64,000 nucleotides of DNA from Candidatus Bathyarchaeota archaeon (GCA_026414485.1 JAOAIX010000006.1:1-64000), one strand, 5' to 3'. Numbered from the stretch's first letter, positions 18,205 through 27,533 are shown. A program made the numbers and translations. Notes: generated by a model not told the origin, from the letters alone.

Positions 18205-18431
18205 GTGTTACTTCCTTCAGTAATAATAGCTTCAATAGGGCCTGCGTTTTAGTGACATCAGATAATGGTGACGTTTTATATATGTTATTTCTGTATATTC
18301 TCCTGAGGACTGTTACTTTGAATTTTATGCGGAATTGCTTCTTCTGTTTTAAAATAACACATTTCTGTGGCAAGCTACCTTCAATTGAGTTGCTATTTTA
18401 GACTAAACCTACATTAGATCTTTTCAAATTA
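18205..18431. other. gene-free gap between GT4 leader ORF and GT-C paralogue 3
   Basis: Apart from the promoter-like ATATATAAAA on the minus strand near 18275-18285, I see no coding frame, RNA gene or repeat in this AT-rich gap. Confidence 0.4.
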
Positions 18432-20756
18432 TTATTTGGAAATTCTAAATACTGCCACTTCGTTATTGATGAATACTAAGTGAAAGTTTGGGTCATTGGC
18501 AAATCTGGGTAAAGCTTCTTGGTCTCGTAAAGCGATGTAGTCAACGTCATACGTAACTATCGCCTGTTGATAATCAAAAATTTCAAGGGGTGGTGCATCT
18601 TCTTTTTTTTCTAAGTACCCGTTTGTACTGTTGATAATCATTTGGCTGTATACGGCGTTTTGTTCCTTCTCAGTTAAATTGCTTTCAGGGTTTTTTGGAT
18701 ACTGATAGATTCCTACGTAAAAATTCAGTTCTGAGTTTTTTTTAGCATTCAAGTTATAAAGTAATTCTAAACCTGCTAAATTGTCTTTGGTGAGTGGTGT
18801 TGTTATGGGTTGTCCCTTGGTAAAAATTATTTGCCCCACAACTTTCATGTTGACGTCCACAAATGCAGCAACACGGCCATTTTCTTCTTCCATAAATTTT
18901 CCTTTGGCGTGTAGGATGTAGTGTATAGTGTCAAAACTTACTGTTGGGTTGTCTGTTTTAATTATTTGAGTTACATTTGCAAAACGTATCCCTTTATAAA
19001 CCGTAATTTGTTGTGTGAAATTAAATAAGCTGTTTCCTCTTACTATGTGAATGGTTCCCCACTCACTGTTATTGAGGATATAAGCCTCTTTCACAGGTAC
19101 GTCCACTAACTTAATTATTTCAACTTTATCGTTGTTTCTTAGAGTAACTTTTATTTCGTCATTGCTAAAATGGAAAACTGAGTAAGGAAAATATGAGTTG
19201 TTCAACTTAGCAAGAAAAATTGGGTTATGCCTACCGATGTAGGGACCATCGTCCCGAACTTGAATCAAGCCATTATCCAGCAGAAAATCAGTATCTAAAA
19301 TATGACGGGCTGCTTGTGCAGGTTCAAATTCCCGCGTGTTAGTTAGATATTGTGGGTCCACCGCGCTTATGGTTGAACGCTGGGAAAAACCTGAAAACCA
19401 CCAACCAAACTGTGCATCAGTGAGGAATACCGAATTTACAGGAGTGTTCTGCTTAGCCCACTGAACTACTTCAAATTTTGGTTTGTCCATAAGTTGATAG
19501 AACCTCTGTATTTCAATTCCTTTTGGTGCTGTCAAGAATATTGGCACTGTTAAGAAAGCGAAAATTACAAATGTAAGCACAAATATTGTTAAAATGTTTT
19601 TTCGAACTACATGTTGCCATATCGTTCGCAGTGTTTTGTTTGGATTATCTCTAATCTTTGGTAGGTTATTTGCAATTAAGACAAGCTTCGTTGCGACTTT
19701 GGTGAAAAACAAGGCACCATGATCAATAGCTAGTCCAATTAGAGTTATAACAGGTAATATTACAAAGTATAGAAACCTGTTGTAATCAGTATACAATCCC
19801 ACTAAGTACAACTGTGTACATACTGCTGGGATAAGTGTCCAAACTGCAAAAAGAAGAGCGGGAAAACTGAGCATTTTCCCTCGGTAGTGCTTAGAGAAGA
19901 GAAAGAATAAAAAGAAACAGACAAACAGAGGAATCACAAGGTCTAGCGGTAGAACTTTTGTAGATAAAATAGCTTCACGGATTCCCAAAACACTTCCTGT
20001 AAAAGTTCCTGCGTTTGCTCCCCGACCCAAATATACTGGGGTTACTTCCACTAAAAAGGGCAGAACTATGCTGGCTCCCAAAACTATTGTTGAAAGCCAA
20101 CCCAAAACATTACTTCTTTTTGTATTCAGTTTTTTGGCAAAGATTAAGCCGAGGAGGACAACGCTGCAAACAATCGTTACGTAAATAACCGCGCTAAGTG
20201 AGTGACTTAGGAAAATTGCTCCCGCCACAATTGTATTAACCGCAAAAAACGGCGCCAGCGTGAACTTGTCTTTTTCCAAAAACACGTAGAAAGCTAAAGG
20301 AATAAGCATAAGTGTTACGACGTTTGGGTAACCTCCCCACATCAACATCTCCACGTCAAACCTTGAAACCGCAACTAAAAACGCGATTATGAGCGCTGCG
20401 GATTCGCTCCATGCCCTGCGCACTAATAAAAAAGAAACCAAAACTATGAGCGACGAGAAAAAAGAAACTACCAGTGCATGGACAGTATAATCAGAAACGC
20501 CTGTTAACAAAATCAAATACAAAACAAAGATGTGATATCCTGGAAATGTTACTGATGTACCGCCTCCCATGTGAAAATAGTTCCACAAAAAATTCGTTTT
20601 ACCTTCCTGTTGCGTGATCGAATAAATAATACTGTTGTGTAGTCCAATATCAGCGCCTGGCGGAAAACCTTCCCTTAACATCAATATTGCCCGAAGTAAA
20701 AAAGCAAAAGCGAAGATTAGAAGCAATAAAACATAACTTCTTGTGAATCTAAACAT
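18432..20756 (-). CDS. GT-C-type membrane glycosyltransferase-like protein, paralogue 3
   Basis: 774 residues from ATG 20756, chosen because GGAAGG lies six bases upstream and a TATTTAAA box at 20817-20825 would start the mRNA downstream of the longer ORF's ATG (20816). The N-terminal membrane half has GFPPGADIGLHNSII with D36 in the first outer loop and MLMWGGYPNVVTL further on. The outer half begins WAKQNTPVNSVFLTDAQFGW and ends YIALRDQEALPRF...VFRISK. These landmarks align with the other two paralogues. Role inferred: transfer of lipid-linked sugars outside the cell, possibly S-layer or lipid glycans. Substrate unknown. Confidence 0.65.
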   Translation of the reverse strand: MFRFTRSYVLLLLIFAFAFLLRAILMLREGFPPGADIGLHNSIIYSITQQEGKTNFLWNYFHMGGGTSVTFPGYHIFVLYLILLTGVSDYTVHALVVSFFSSLIVLVSFLLVRRAWSESAALIIAFLVAVSRFDVEMLMWGGYPNVVTLMLIPLAFYVFLEKDKFTLAPFFAVNTIVAGAIFLSHSLSAVIYVTIVCSVVLLGLIFAKKLNTKRSNVLGWLSTIVLGASIVLPFLVEVTPVYLGRGANAGTFTGSVLGIREAILSTKVLPLDLVIPLFVCFFLFFLFSKHYRGKMLSFPALLFAVWTLIPAVCTQLYLVGLYTDYNRFLYFVILPVITLIGLAIDHGALFFTKVATKLVLIANNLPKIRDNPNKTLRTIWQHVVRKNILTIFVLTFVIFAFLTVPIFLTAPKGIEIQRFYQLMDKPKFEVVQWAKQNTPVNSVFLTDAQFGWWFSGFSQRSTISAVDPQYLTNTREFEPAQAARHILDTDFLLDNGLIQVRDDGPYIGRHNPIFLAKLNNSYFPYSVFHFSNDEIKVTLRNNDKVEIIKLVDVPVKEAYILNNSEWGTIHIVRGNSLFNFTQQITVYKGIRFANVTQIIKTDNPTVSFDTIHYILHAKGKFMEEENGRVAAFVDVNMKVVGQIIFTKGQPITTPLTKDNLAGLELLYNLNAKKNSELNFYVGIYQYPKNPESNLTEKEQNAVYSQMIINSTNGYLEKKEDAPPLEIFDYQQAIVTYDVDYIALRDQEALPRFANDPNFHLVFINNEVAVFRISK

Positions 20757-20833
20757 TAAGTGCCTTCCTTTGCCATCAGACGACATGACTTTTAAGGAGT
20801 TAATTTGTGAAGTCAAAGTTTAAATAGCTATTC

Positions 20834-20843
20834 AAATATAAAA
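20834..20843 (+). promoter_or_regulatory. box A for the corrinoid protein/mtrH operon
   Basis: AAATATAAAA lies about 45 bp upstream of ATG 20884, which predicts transcription start near 20865. An AGGTG Shine-Dalgarno at 20871-20875 then selects ATG 20884 over the upstream GTG 20875. Confidence 0.5.
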
Positions 20844-20883
20844 ACCGAGGGTATAAAAAACATCCCAAAAAGGTGTGTTTGAA

Positions 20884-21306
20884 ATGTCTTGGCTAAAATC
20901 TATGATGGAAAAAGAACCACCAGAACCAACGAACCCAATAGGCACAGTTGTCATCGGTAACATCGAACCAGATATGCATGACACAGCGAAAGAAGCAGTT
21001 CGGAAAGCACTGAAGCGCGCCGGCTTCAAAACTATCGACGCAGGCAAGAGTGCAGCTGTAGATGTCTTTATTCAGAAAATTAAAGAAAGCAACGCAAACC
21101 TATTGGCCCTATCAGTGAATACCGTTCCAGCTAAAAACAACCTGCCAAAACTTGTTGAAGCTCTGAAAGCTGCAGGCTTAGACAAAATTAAAATAATCAT
21201 GGGCGGCGCGGCAGTCAAGAAAGAAGACGCAGATGCAATTGGTGCACTTTTCGGCAAGAACAAAGAAGAGGCTCCTGAAATCGCAAAGAAAGCTCTAGGC
21301 AAATAA
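20884..21306 (+). CDS. small corrinoid (B12)-binding methyl-carrier protein
   Basis: 140 residues from ATG 20884. It is a single B12-binding Rossmann domain with the Co-ligating motif DMHDTA at 30-35 (His32). The usual DxHxxG glycine is Ala35. LLALSVNT (Ser77) and IIMGGAAV (Gly107-108) hold the nucleotide loop. The helical cap domain seen in MtaC/MtmC-type corrinoid proteins is missing, and there is no membrane anchor as in MtrA. The mtrH-like gene begins 23 bp later, so the two proteins probably form a methyltransferase pair moving a methyl group between a donor, cobalamin and tetrahydromethanopterin. Confidence 0.85.
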   Translation: MSWLKSMMEKEPPEPTNPIGTVVIGNIEPDMHDTAKEAVRKALKRAGFKTIDAGKSAAVDVFIQKIKESNANLLALSVNTVPAKNNLPKLVEALKAAGLDKIKIIMGGAAVKKEDADAIGALFGKNKEEAPEIAKKALGK

Positions 21307-21329
21307 ATTTTACTTCGGATGAAACTCAT

Positions 21330-22238
21330 ATGAATCGATTCAAAACTGAACAGAAAATATACGAAATTGGGAAAGTAAAAGTTGGCGGTCAACCAGGCGA
21401 GAACCCCACTTTTCTTATAGGTTCAATTTTCTGGCTTGGCCAGAAGATGGTTCAAGACGCAAATAAAGGAATTTTTGATGTTAAAGAAGCAGAAAAGATA
21501 ATCAACACAATGCACACTCAAAGCGACCTGACCGGTGTTCCCTTTGCTTTCGACATTGTTGGAACAACTGAAGAAGCTTTTGGCAAATATATTGACTTTG
21601 TTGCAACACACAGCGATGCTCCTATGATGTTAGATGCAATGAGCCCGAAGGCGCGTATGGCAGCAGCTGACTTAGCAAAAAAAATGGGCCTTTCTGACAG
21701 ATGCCTCTACAACTCAGTTTACAAAGGTGTAACTGATGTTGAGTTGGCTAAACTGAAAGAAAGCGGCATTAAAATGTCAATAGTACTAGCAGATAATCCC
21801 AAAGACGGTAGCTTGCAGGGCAAAATGACTGTTATCGAGGAAGCTTTGGCACTTGCCAACAAAGGTGGTATAACTAAACCCTTAATTGACACCTCAATTC
21901 CAGCGTTTGCTCCAGACATGGGTACCGCTGTAAGAGCTATACCTATCATGAAAGAAAAATATGGTCACCCTGTGGGTCTAGGCAGCGGCAACGTTGTCAC
22001 AACAATGGGTTGGGTGAAAGCCCATGTTGCAAAAGAATTCCGCAAAGGTTGCGTAACTGCTACCAACGCTATAATGCAGACAATGGGCGCAAACTGGCTG
22101 ATGATTGGTCCTGCTGAGCAAGCAGAATGGGTTTTCCCAGCAGTTGCAGTTGTTGACACATATATTGCGTCTGCCGCCGCTGACTTAGACACTAAGCCGC
22201 TAAGCGAAGAGCACCCAATATTCAAAATGTTCCTTTAA
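21330..22238 (+). CDS. mtrH: MtrH-family methyltetrahydromethanopterin:corrinoid methyltransferase
   Basis: A 302-residue TIM-barrel protein of the MtrH family. In methanogens MtrH moves methyl between H4MPT and the corrinoid of MtrA. Landmarks are the opening FKTEQKIYEIGKVKVGGQPG, then NPTFLIGSIFW, DVKEAEKIINTM, PMMLDAMSPKARMAAADLAK and GLGSGNVVTTMGWVKAHVAKE. No mtrA-G genes are present, so it is not part of a membrane Na+-pumping Mtr complex here. Its partner is the corrinoid protein 23 bp upstream. Solo MtrH with a corrinoid gene is known from Bathyarchaeia, where methyl transfer from methylated compounds has been proposed. A T-rich terminator follows. Confidence 0.9.
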   Translation: MNRFKTEQKIYEIGKVKVGGQPGENPTFLIGSIFWLGQKMVQDANKGIFDVKEAEKIINTMHTQSDLTGVPFAFDIVGTTEEAFGKYIDFVATHSDAPMMLDAMSPKARMAAADLAKKMGLSDRCLYNSVYKGVTDVELAKLKESGIKMSIVLADNPKDGSLQGKMTVIEEALALANKGGITKPLIDTSIPAFAPDMGTAVRAIPIMKEKYGHPVGLGSGNVVTTMGWVKAHVAKEFRKGCVTATNAIMQTMGANWLMIGPAEQAEWVFPAVAVVDTYIASAAADLDTKPLSEEHPIFKMFL

Positions 22239-22245
22239 TTCTCCA

Positions 22246-22258
22246 TTTTTTATTTTTT
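22246..22258 (+). terminator. T-rich terminator after mtrH
   Basis: Two runs of six T residues separated by one A lie just after the mtrH stop. This is the usual form of archaeal intrinsic termination. Confidence 0.5.
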
Positions 22259-22296
22259 GTAATTCATCTTTAGTTATCTGTGGGATTTAGATAAAA

Positions 22297-22674
22297 GTGC
22301 AACCTGCTAAATGGTTCGGCGTAATTGTTCTGTACACAGCTGCAACGTTGCTTTGCTTCTATCTAATCCCTAGTAGTTCTGGACTGCTATTTTTTAGGTA
22401 TTTTTTTGGCTTCACGTTTGTAGTGTTTGTTCCTGGTTATTGTTTTGTAAATTTATTATTTGACGACGGCAAACTTGACGTTGTGGAAACACTGGTTTTA
22501 TCCGTCGCTTTGAGTTTCAGCATTGTGGGGATTTCAGCTTTGTTTATTGGACTCTCACCAATCGGTTTAAAAGTTGATACTATTGTTATTTCTTTAAGTG
22601 GGATTGTAGTTTTTTTTGCTGTTTTAGCGTTTTTGCGAAAAATAAAAATCCTTACTCAACTTCCCAAAAGGTAA
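22297..22674 (+). CDS. DUF1616-like membrane protein
   Basis: A 125-residue protein with four hydrophobic segments. The stretch FRYFFGFTFVVFVPGYCFVNLLF followed by LDVVETLVLSVALSFSIV is typical of the N-terminal membrane region of DUF1616 proteins (PGY motif, then the LDxxERLxLS-like element). Longer family members carry an extracellular C-terminal domain that is absent here. Function is unknown. The start appears to be GTG 22297. It may be a compact stand-alone member or a truncated one. Confidence 0.65.
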   Translation: MQPAKWFGVIVLYTAATLLCFYLIPSSSGLLFFRYFFGFTFVVFVPGYCFVNLLFDDGKLDVVETLVLSVALSFSIVGISALFIGLSPIGLKVDTIVISLSGIVVFFAVLAFLRKIKILTQLPKR

Positions 22675-22873
22675 TGCCACCTGTCTGGTTTAAGCTTAAG
22701 ATGTGTTTTGGTTTAACGCGGTTTTCTCCGCAGGCATAAATCACGTGTGACTCAGACTGAGATTCCATGAGAAAATCTATGAATAATAAAAATGTAAAAA
22801 TCCAAAATAGAACATAGCAGATATAAGTAAGTCTAACAATTAAAAATCGCATCAAACCGAGATGAAACATCAA

Positions 22874-23059
22874 ATGACTGAAAAAGCAGTACTTTCACTT
22901 GTAACCTGTACAAGCTGTGGCAAACCCATACCACCAAGCAGTGAAGCCACAAAATTTCTCTGTCCGAATTGCGGAGAAATCCAAATTAAACGATGTGGTA
23001 AATGCCGTAAATTTGGGCGCCCCTACAAGTGTCCAAAATGTGGCTTCACAGGACCATAA
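22874..23059 (+). CDS. zinc-ribbon protein (COG2888 type)
   Basis: 61 residues from ATG 22874, chosen over ATG 22862 because GAGATG precedes it at about 8 bases. It has four CxxC pairs, CTSC, CPNC, CGKC and CPKC, which form two zinc knuckles. This small archaeal zinc-ribbon protein is commonly encoded immediately before aEF-1beta, as here (12 bp), and is thought to bind RNA or associate with translation. A GATATAAG box near 22819 probably drives both genes. Confidence 0.88.
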   Translation: MTEKAVLSLVTCTSCGKPIPPSSEATKFLCPNCGEIQIKRCGKCRKFGRPYKCPKCGFTGP

Positions 23060-23071
23060 AGAGGGAAAAGA

Positions 23072-23347
23072 ATGGGCACCGTCATAGTTACCTATAAAAT
23101 CTTTCCCGAAGACATTATGGAAACGTTTGATGATCTGAAAAAAGAAATTCAAACAAAACTTCCTAAAACATCTGAAATTTCAGGGTATGGTGAAGAACCA
23201 GTGGCGTTCGGACTCAAAGCGCTTTTAGTTCAGGTTCGTTTTCCCGAGGAAGAGTCAGGACTCGTTGATACTCTTGAGCAAGCTCTTGGAACTCTAAAAG
23301 GCGTCAGTCAAGTCCAAACCCTGATGGTTCGCAGAAGTAGTAGATAG
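23072..23347 (+). CDS. ef1b: translation elongation factor aEF-1beta
   Basis: A 91-residue guanine-nucleotide exchange factor for aEF-1alpha. The ferredoxin-like fold is marked by MGTVIVTYKIFPED, the central GYGEEPVAFGLKALLVQVRFPEE and the C-terminal TLKGVSQVQTLMVRR. The length is standard for archaea. It follows the zinc-ribbon gene by 12 bp in a conserved archaeal pair. Confidence 0.95.
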   Translation: MGTVIVTYKIFPEDIMETFDDLKKEIQTKLPKTSEISGYGEEPVAFGLKALLVQVRFPEEESGLVDTLEQALGTLKGVSQVQTLMVRRSSR

Positions 23348-23372
23348 AGCTTAAGTTTTTCCCTCTCAAACC

Positions 23373-23380
23373 TTTATATA
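23373..23380 (+). promoter_or_regulatory. box A TTTATATA for cdc48
   Basis: An exact consensus box lies about 50 bp upstream of ATG 23431. Transcription start near 23405 would give a leader of roughly 25 nt for the Cdc48 gene. Confidence 0.65.
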
Positions 23381-23430
23381 CCTTTAGAAACTTCCATTCC
23401 CCATCACAGTAATGGTAGGATGGTTCTAGC

Positions 23431-25611
23431 ATGAGTGAGAATCGTGAAGTCCAATTACGCGCAGGCGACGCACGGCAGCGTGATGTTGGACGTGGCATCG
23501 CCCGTATAGATCAAAGGACCATGCAAAAACTTGGTATAAGCGCAGGTGACGTTATTGAAATCGTCGCAAAACGTACAACTTCAGCCATTGCGTGGCCAGC
23601 GTATAGCGAAGATCAAAATCGAGATATCATACGCATAGACGGTTACACCCGTAAAAATGCGGGTGCTGCCATTAACGAATATGTTATTGTGCGAGCAGCA
23701 AAGGTCAAAACTGCCCTTAGTATAACGTTGGCGCCTGTTGATATGCGCCTTAATGTCGACGAAGACTTCACTAATTTTGTTAAAAATCGGCTAATGGAGC
23801 GTACCCTCGTTGAAGGGGATACCACCTTGGTTATGATGCTCGGACACGCCATCCCATTCACCGTTAGCAAAACTCGTCCTCATGGCATAGTTAAGGTTAC
23901 CGCCGAAACGAGACTAACTATACTTAATGAACCTGCACCTGAAGCAAAAGGTCTACCCAGAACGACTTATGAAGACATAGGTGGGCTTCATGAAGAAATT
24001 CAGCGCGTCCGTGAAATGGTTGAACTTCCACTGAGACATCCTGAACTTTTCCAACGTTTAGGCATTGAACCACCAAAAGGTGTCCTTTTACATGGTCCTC
24101 CTGGTTGTGGTAAAACTTTGCTAGCCCGTGCAGTAGCTAATGAGTCGGAAGCGAATTTTTACTCAATAAACGGGCCTGAAATAATGAGTAAATTCTACGG
24201 CGAATCCGAAGCCCGGCTCAGAGAAATTTTCCAGCAGGCACAGCAGAACGCACCAAGCATTATATTTATTGACGAACTTGACGCTATAGCACCCAAACGT
24301 GAAGAAGTGACAGGTGAAGTCGAACGTCGCGTTGTTGCCCAGCTTCTTGCTCTCATGGATGGGCTTTCAGGTAGAGGAAACGTCATAGTAATAGGGGCGA
24401 CCAACCGCCCAGGCGCGTTAGACCAAGCGCTTAGGCGTCCAGGTCGATTTGACCGAGAAATTGAAATAGCTGTACCTGATAAACAAGGCAGATACGAAGT
24501 TATTCAGATTCATACTCGCGGTATGCCGTTGGCAACTGATGTTGACCTCAAAAAACTAGCCGAGATGACTCATGGATATACAGGCGCCGACTTGTCAGCT
24601 TTATGTAGAGAAACCGCTATGAAAGCTCTCCGACGTTATCTCCCACAAATAAACCTAGAAGAAGAACGTATACCTCCTGAAGTGCTGGAAAAGATGGAAA
24701 TTAAAATGGACGACTTTGTCAATGCCTACAAAGAAGTTACCCCAACAGCTATGCGAGAAGTTTACATAGAAGTTGCCACGGTGCATTGGGGCGATATAGG
24801 CGGTCTAGAACCAGTTAAACAGCACCTACGAGAGGCAGTAGAGTGGCCAATGAAACAGCCTGAAATATTCAAACGCTTAGGCATAAAACCGCCAAAAGGT
24901 ATCCTACTTTATGGTCCTCCTGGTTGTGGTAAAACTCTGCTAGCCCGTGCTGTTGCAACTGAAAGCGACGCTAACTTCATATCCATTAAAGGTCCTGAAG
25001 TTTTCAGCAAATGGGTTGGTGAATCTGAAAAAGCTATACGAGAAGTTTTCCGGAAGGCTCGAATGGCTGCGCCCGCGGTTATTTTCTTTGACGAGATAGA
25101 TTCTTTGACGCCTCAGAGAGGTTCAGCTACCGGTGATAGTGGTGTATCGGAGCGGGTTATCAGTCAACTATTGACTGAAATGGATGGAATCTTATCTTTA
25201 CAGGATATAGTGGTTATAGCCGCTACAAATCGGCCCAACCTAATCGACCCCGCAATATTGAGACCTGGTCGATTTGACAGGCTAATTTATGTTCCCGAAC
25301 CTGACGAGCAAAGTAGACTTCAGATACTAAAACTATATACCGCAAATATGCCTCTGGCGAAGGACGTGGATTTGAATCAGATTGTGTTGGCTACCAAGTA
25401 TTATTCAGGTGCTGACTTAGAGAATCTATGCCGTGAAGCTGCAATGCATGCTTTGCGCCGAGACATAAACGCTTCAGAAGTTTCCATGAAAGATTTCCAA
25501 GATGCCCTAAAAGAAGTTGGGCCCTCAGTTACTCCTGATATGGAGAAGTGGTACAAGAGTTTCATGCAGCAGATACGCCAAGTTCAAAAACCAGCCACTC
25601 CAGTGGCTTAA
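23431..25611 (+). CDS. cdc48: Cdc48/VCP-type tandem AAA+ ATPase
   Basis: A 726-residue unfoldase that works with the proteasome or on protein complexes. The N domain (1-180) has a double-psi barrel with [21 protein letters not shown]1 has Walker A GPPGCGKT near residue 222 and Walker [11 protein letters not shown]2 has GPPGCGKT near 495 and VIFFDEIDS, with arginine fingers RRPGRFD and LRPGRFD. The SRH sequences are intact in both rings. A 40-base DNA stretch at the two Walker A sites differs at one position only. A 77-codon gene follows 15 bp after the stop. Confidence 0.97.
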   Translation: MSENREVQLRAGDARQRDVGRGIARIDQRTMQKLGISAGDVIEIVAKRTTSAIAWPAYSEDQNRDIIRIDGYTRKNAGAAINEYVIVRAAKVKTALSITLAPVDMRLNVDEDFTNFVKNRLMERTLVEGDTTLVMMLGHAIPFTVSKTRPHGIVKVTAETRLTILNEPAPEAKGLPRTTYEDIGGLHEEIQRVREMVELPLRHPELFQRLGIEPPKGVLLHGPPGCGKTLLARAVANESEANFYSINGPEIMSKFYGESEARLREIFQQAQQNAPSIIFIDELDAIAPKREEVTGEVERRVVAQLLALMDGLSGRGNVIVIGATNRPGALDQALRRPGRFDREIEIAVPDKQGRYEVIQIHTRGMPLATDVDLKKLAEMTHGYTGADLSALCRETAMKALRRYLPQINLEEERIPPEVLEKMEIKMDDFVNAYKEVTPTAMREVYIEVATVHWGDIGGLEPVKQHLREAVEWPMKQPEIFKRLGIKPPKGILLYGPPGCGKTLLARAVATESDANFISIKGPEVFSKWVGESEKAIREVFRKARMAAPAVIFFDEIDSLTPQRGSATGDSGVSERVISQLLTEMDGILSLQDIVVIAATNRPNLIDPAILRPGRFDRLIYVPEPDEQSRLQILKLYTANMPLAKDVDLNQIVLATKYYSGADLENLCREAAMHALRRDINASEVSMKDFQDALKEVGPSVTPDMEKWYKSFMQQIRQVQKPATPVA

Positions 25612-25626
25612 GAGGAGTAAACTAAC

Positions 25627-25860
25627 TTGCCCTTACCTTCAAAAACGTGGAAAACGCGTCCTACATATTTTGTCTTACTTGAACTACTAACAAAGAAAGG
25701 CGACATGAGTGAAACTGACTTGTTCAATGCTTTGCAGGGGGAATTCGAAGACTTGGGCTACAAAGATTTCAATCAACTTTTGCTAAACTTGGAGGTGGCA
25801 GGCAAAATTCGTACAACCTCATTGGCACGTGGAAAAAAGCGGATAGGGCTCGTTCAGTAA
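25627..25860 (+). CDS. small winged-helix-like protein of unknown function
   Basis: A 77-residue protein starting at TTG 25627, with AGAGGAG about ten bases upstream. The pattern YFVLLELLTKKGDMSETDLFNAL, then a second helix and a C-terminal GKIRTTSLARGKKRIGLV hairpin looks like a winged helix. I do not recognise the family. It lies 15 bp after cdc48 and 27 bp before the geranylgeranyl reductase, so all three may be co-transcribed. Confidence 0.7.
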   Translation: MPLPSKTWKTRPTYFVLLELLTKKGDMSETDLFNALQGEFEDLGYKDFNQLLLNLEVAGKIRTTSLARGKKRIGLVQ

Positions 25861-25887
25861 CCCCTTTTATACAAGGGGACGAATAAC

Positions 25888-27108
25888 TTGCAGAGTACCG
25901 TCGTTATTGTCGGTGGCGGACCTGCAGGCTCTTTTGCTGCCTATGAACTTGCCAAAAGAGGTGTTGATGTTTCTGTTTTTGAAGAACATTCCCAGATAGG
26001 GGTTCCCTCTCATTGTGCGGGTCATTTAAGCATAAAGAGCCTGAAAAATTTAGGGCTTTATCCTTTGCCAAAAGGTGTTTTGGAAAATGAATTTTCAGGT
26101 GTCAACTTTTATTCGTCAAATGGTACAAAATTTGCTGTTTGTCTTTCTAAACCTGTGACTTGCGCTGTTAACCGTGAGTTATTTGACAAATATTTGGCAG
26201 AGAAAGCACAAGCTGCGGGCGCAAAATATTTTTTTGGTTCCCATGTTTCTTCCCTTATAGTTGAGGACGACTACGTCAAAGGGATACATGTAATTAATCG
26301 CGAACGGTTGAAAGTTCCTGTAGAAGCAAAAGTTGTAATCGATGCAGAGGGGATTTCCGCGCGCCTTCTAAGGCAAGTGGGCTTATCTCCATTTAGTCGT
26401 GATAGTCTGGTTTATGCAGTAGAGGCTGAAGTGGAAAATGTCCGCAATGTTGAAGAGAACGCAGTTGAAGTTTATATGGGCAGCAACTATGCACCTGGTT
26501 TTTACGCATGGCTTATTCCACGGTTGGATGGAACAGCAAAACTTGGTTTAGCAGTAAAAAAAGGTAGTCCTAAAGACTTTTTAGAGAGGTTATTGCGTAA
26601 ACATCCTGTAGCTTCAAATCAGTTGCGCGATGCTAAGTTTTTGCGTGTAAATTTTCATGCAATACCTATAGGTGGCCTCATTAAGAAAGCCTATGGGAAT
26701 GGTTTTTTGGCAGTAGGCGATTGTGCATCTCAAGTAAAACCCACTACGGGCGGCGGAGTTATTTTTGGTGTAAGTTGTGCAAGGATTGCTGCTGAAGTTG
26801 CCAGTCAAGCCTTAAAAATAGGCGATGTCTCCGCAACTTCCCTAAAATTATACATGAAGCGTGTTCAAGGCGCATTTGGATTTGATTCTCAGATAATGTT
26901 GAGGCTTCGAAATTTTTTCAATACCCTTTCAGATGAACAATTGGACAACGTTCTCCGATTTGCTACGAAAACAGGTTTCGCCTCAGCTTTACGAAATATA
27001 GAGGAAATTGATTTTCAGGGACACACTTTGATTAATGTGTTTATGAAGCCATCAGCTTATGCTACGTTAGTTTACCTTGCTTACCTGTATATGTCTGCAA
27101 ACGCTTAA
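25888..27108 (+). CDS. geranylgeranyl reductase-family flavoprotein
   Basis: 406 residues. The N-terminal FAD-binding Rossmann motif is VVIVGGGPAGSFAAYELAKR, followed by the family-typical SHCAGHLS segment. FLAVGDCASQVKPTTGGGVIFG near 270 forms the second FAD site. The archaeal enzymes hydrogenate the isoprenoid chains of membrane lipids. The start is TTG 25888. Together with the prenyltransferase at 522 it belongs to ether-lipid synthesis. A related digeranylgeranylglycerophospholipid reductase or another flavoprotein oxidoreductase is the main alternative. Confidence 0.87.
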   Translation: MQSTVVIVGGGPAGSFAAYELAKRGVDVSVFEEHSQIGVPSHCAGHLSIKSLKNLGLYPLPKGVLENEFSGVNFYSSNGTKFAVCLSKPVTCAVNRELFDKYLAEKAQAAGAKYFFGSHVSSLIVEDDYVKGIHVINRERLKVPVEAKVVIDAEGISARLLRQVGLSPFSRDSLVYAVEAEVENVRNVEENAVEVYMGSNYAPGFYAWLIPRLDGTAKLGLAVKKGSPKDFLERLLRKHPVASNQLRDAKFLRVNFHAIPIGGLIKKAYGNGFLAVGDCASQVKPTTGGGVIFGVSCARIAAEVASQALKIGDVSATSLKLYMKRVQGAFGFDSQIMLRLRNFFNTLSDEQLDNVLRFATKTGFASALRNIEEIDFQGHTLINVFMKPSAYATLVYLAYLYMSANA

Positions 27109-27151
27109 AACATTGAAAAACTAAACATAGCGGCTGGGAGGCAAACGGGTA

Positions 27152-27514
27152 ATGGATCACTTTGAGTATAAACAGGTTCTTGTGTTTCGTGCTGATCTTA
27201 AAATGAGCAAAGGAAAAATTGCAGCACAAGCTGGGCACGCTGCTGTTTCTTCAGCTCAAGTTGCTTATAGACTCCACAAGAAATGGTGGGAGGCTTGGTT
27301 CAATGAAGGTCAACGCAAAATTGCCGTTAAGGTTCCTACCGAGAGGGAGCTTGCAGAACTGGAAGCTGCGGCAGATGAAATGGGTTTGCCCCATTCTTTG
27401 ATTGTAGATAAAGGTTTGACCGAGGTTCCTGAAGGTACAGTGACTTGCTTAGGGATCGGTCCAGCTCCTGAGGCGAAAATTGACAAATTAACAGGCAAGC
27501 TGCCTTTGTTGTAG
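27152..27514 (+). CDS. pth: peptidyl-tRNA hydrolase, Pth2 type
   Basis: A 120-residue archaeal/eukaryal Pth2 that releases peptides from dropped-off peptidyl-tRNA. It has the classic opening KQVLVFRADLKMSKGKIAAQ, then GHAAVSSA, and VDKGLTEVPEGTVTCLGIGP near the C-terminus. The length is standard. TruD follows 19 bp after the stop, suggesting co-transcription of tRNA-related genes. Confidence 0.96.
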   Translation: MDHFEYKQVLVFRADLKMSKGKIAAQAGHAAVSSAQVAYRLHKKWWEAWFNEGQRKIAVKVPTERELAELEAAADEMGLPHSLIVDKGLTEVPEGTVTCLGIGPAPEAKIDKLTGKLPLL

Positions 27515-27533
27515 AGAGGAAGGCTTTCAAGGC

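Noticed and set aside
19318-19335. GGTTCAAATTC, resembling a tRNA T-loop
   Set aside because: It lies inside a GT-C gene, and no paired T-stem, anticodon arm or acceptor stem surrounds it.
22652-22873. Minus-strand frame of 73 codons ending with a polar tail
   Set aside because: It overlaps the end of the DUF1616-like gene and the promoter of the Zn-ribbon gene, has no good start signal, and its hydrophobic first half is typical of AT-rich noise. I could not rule out a small protein but do not support it.
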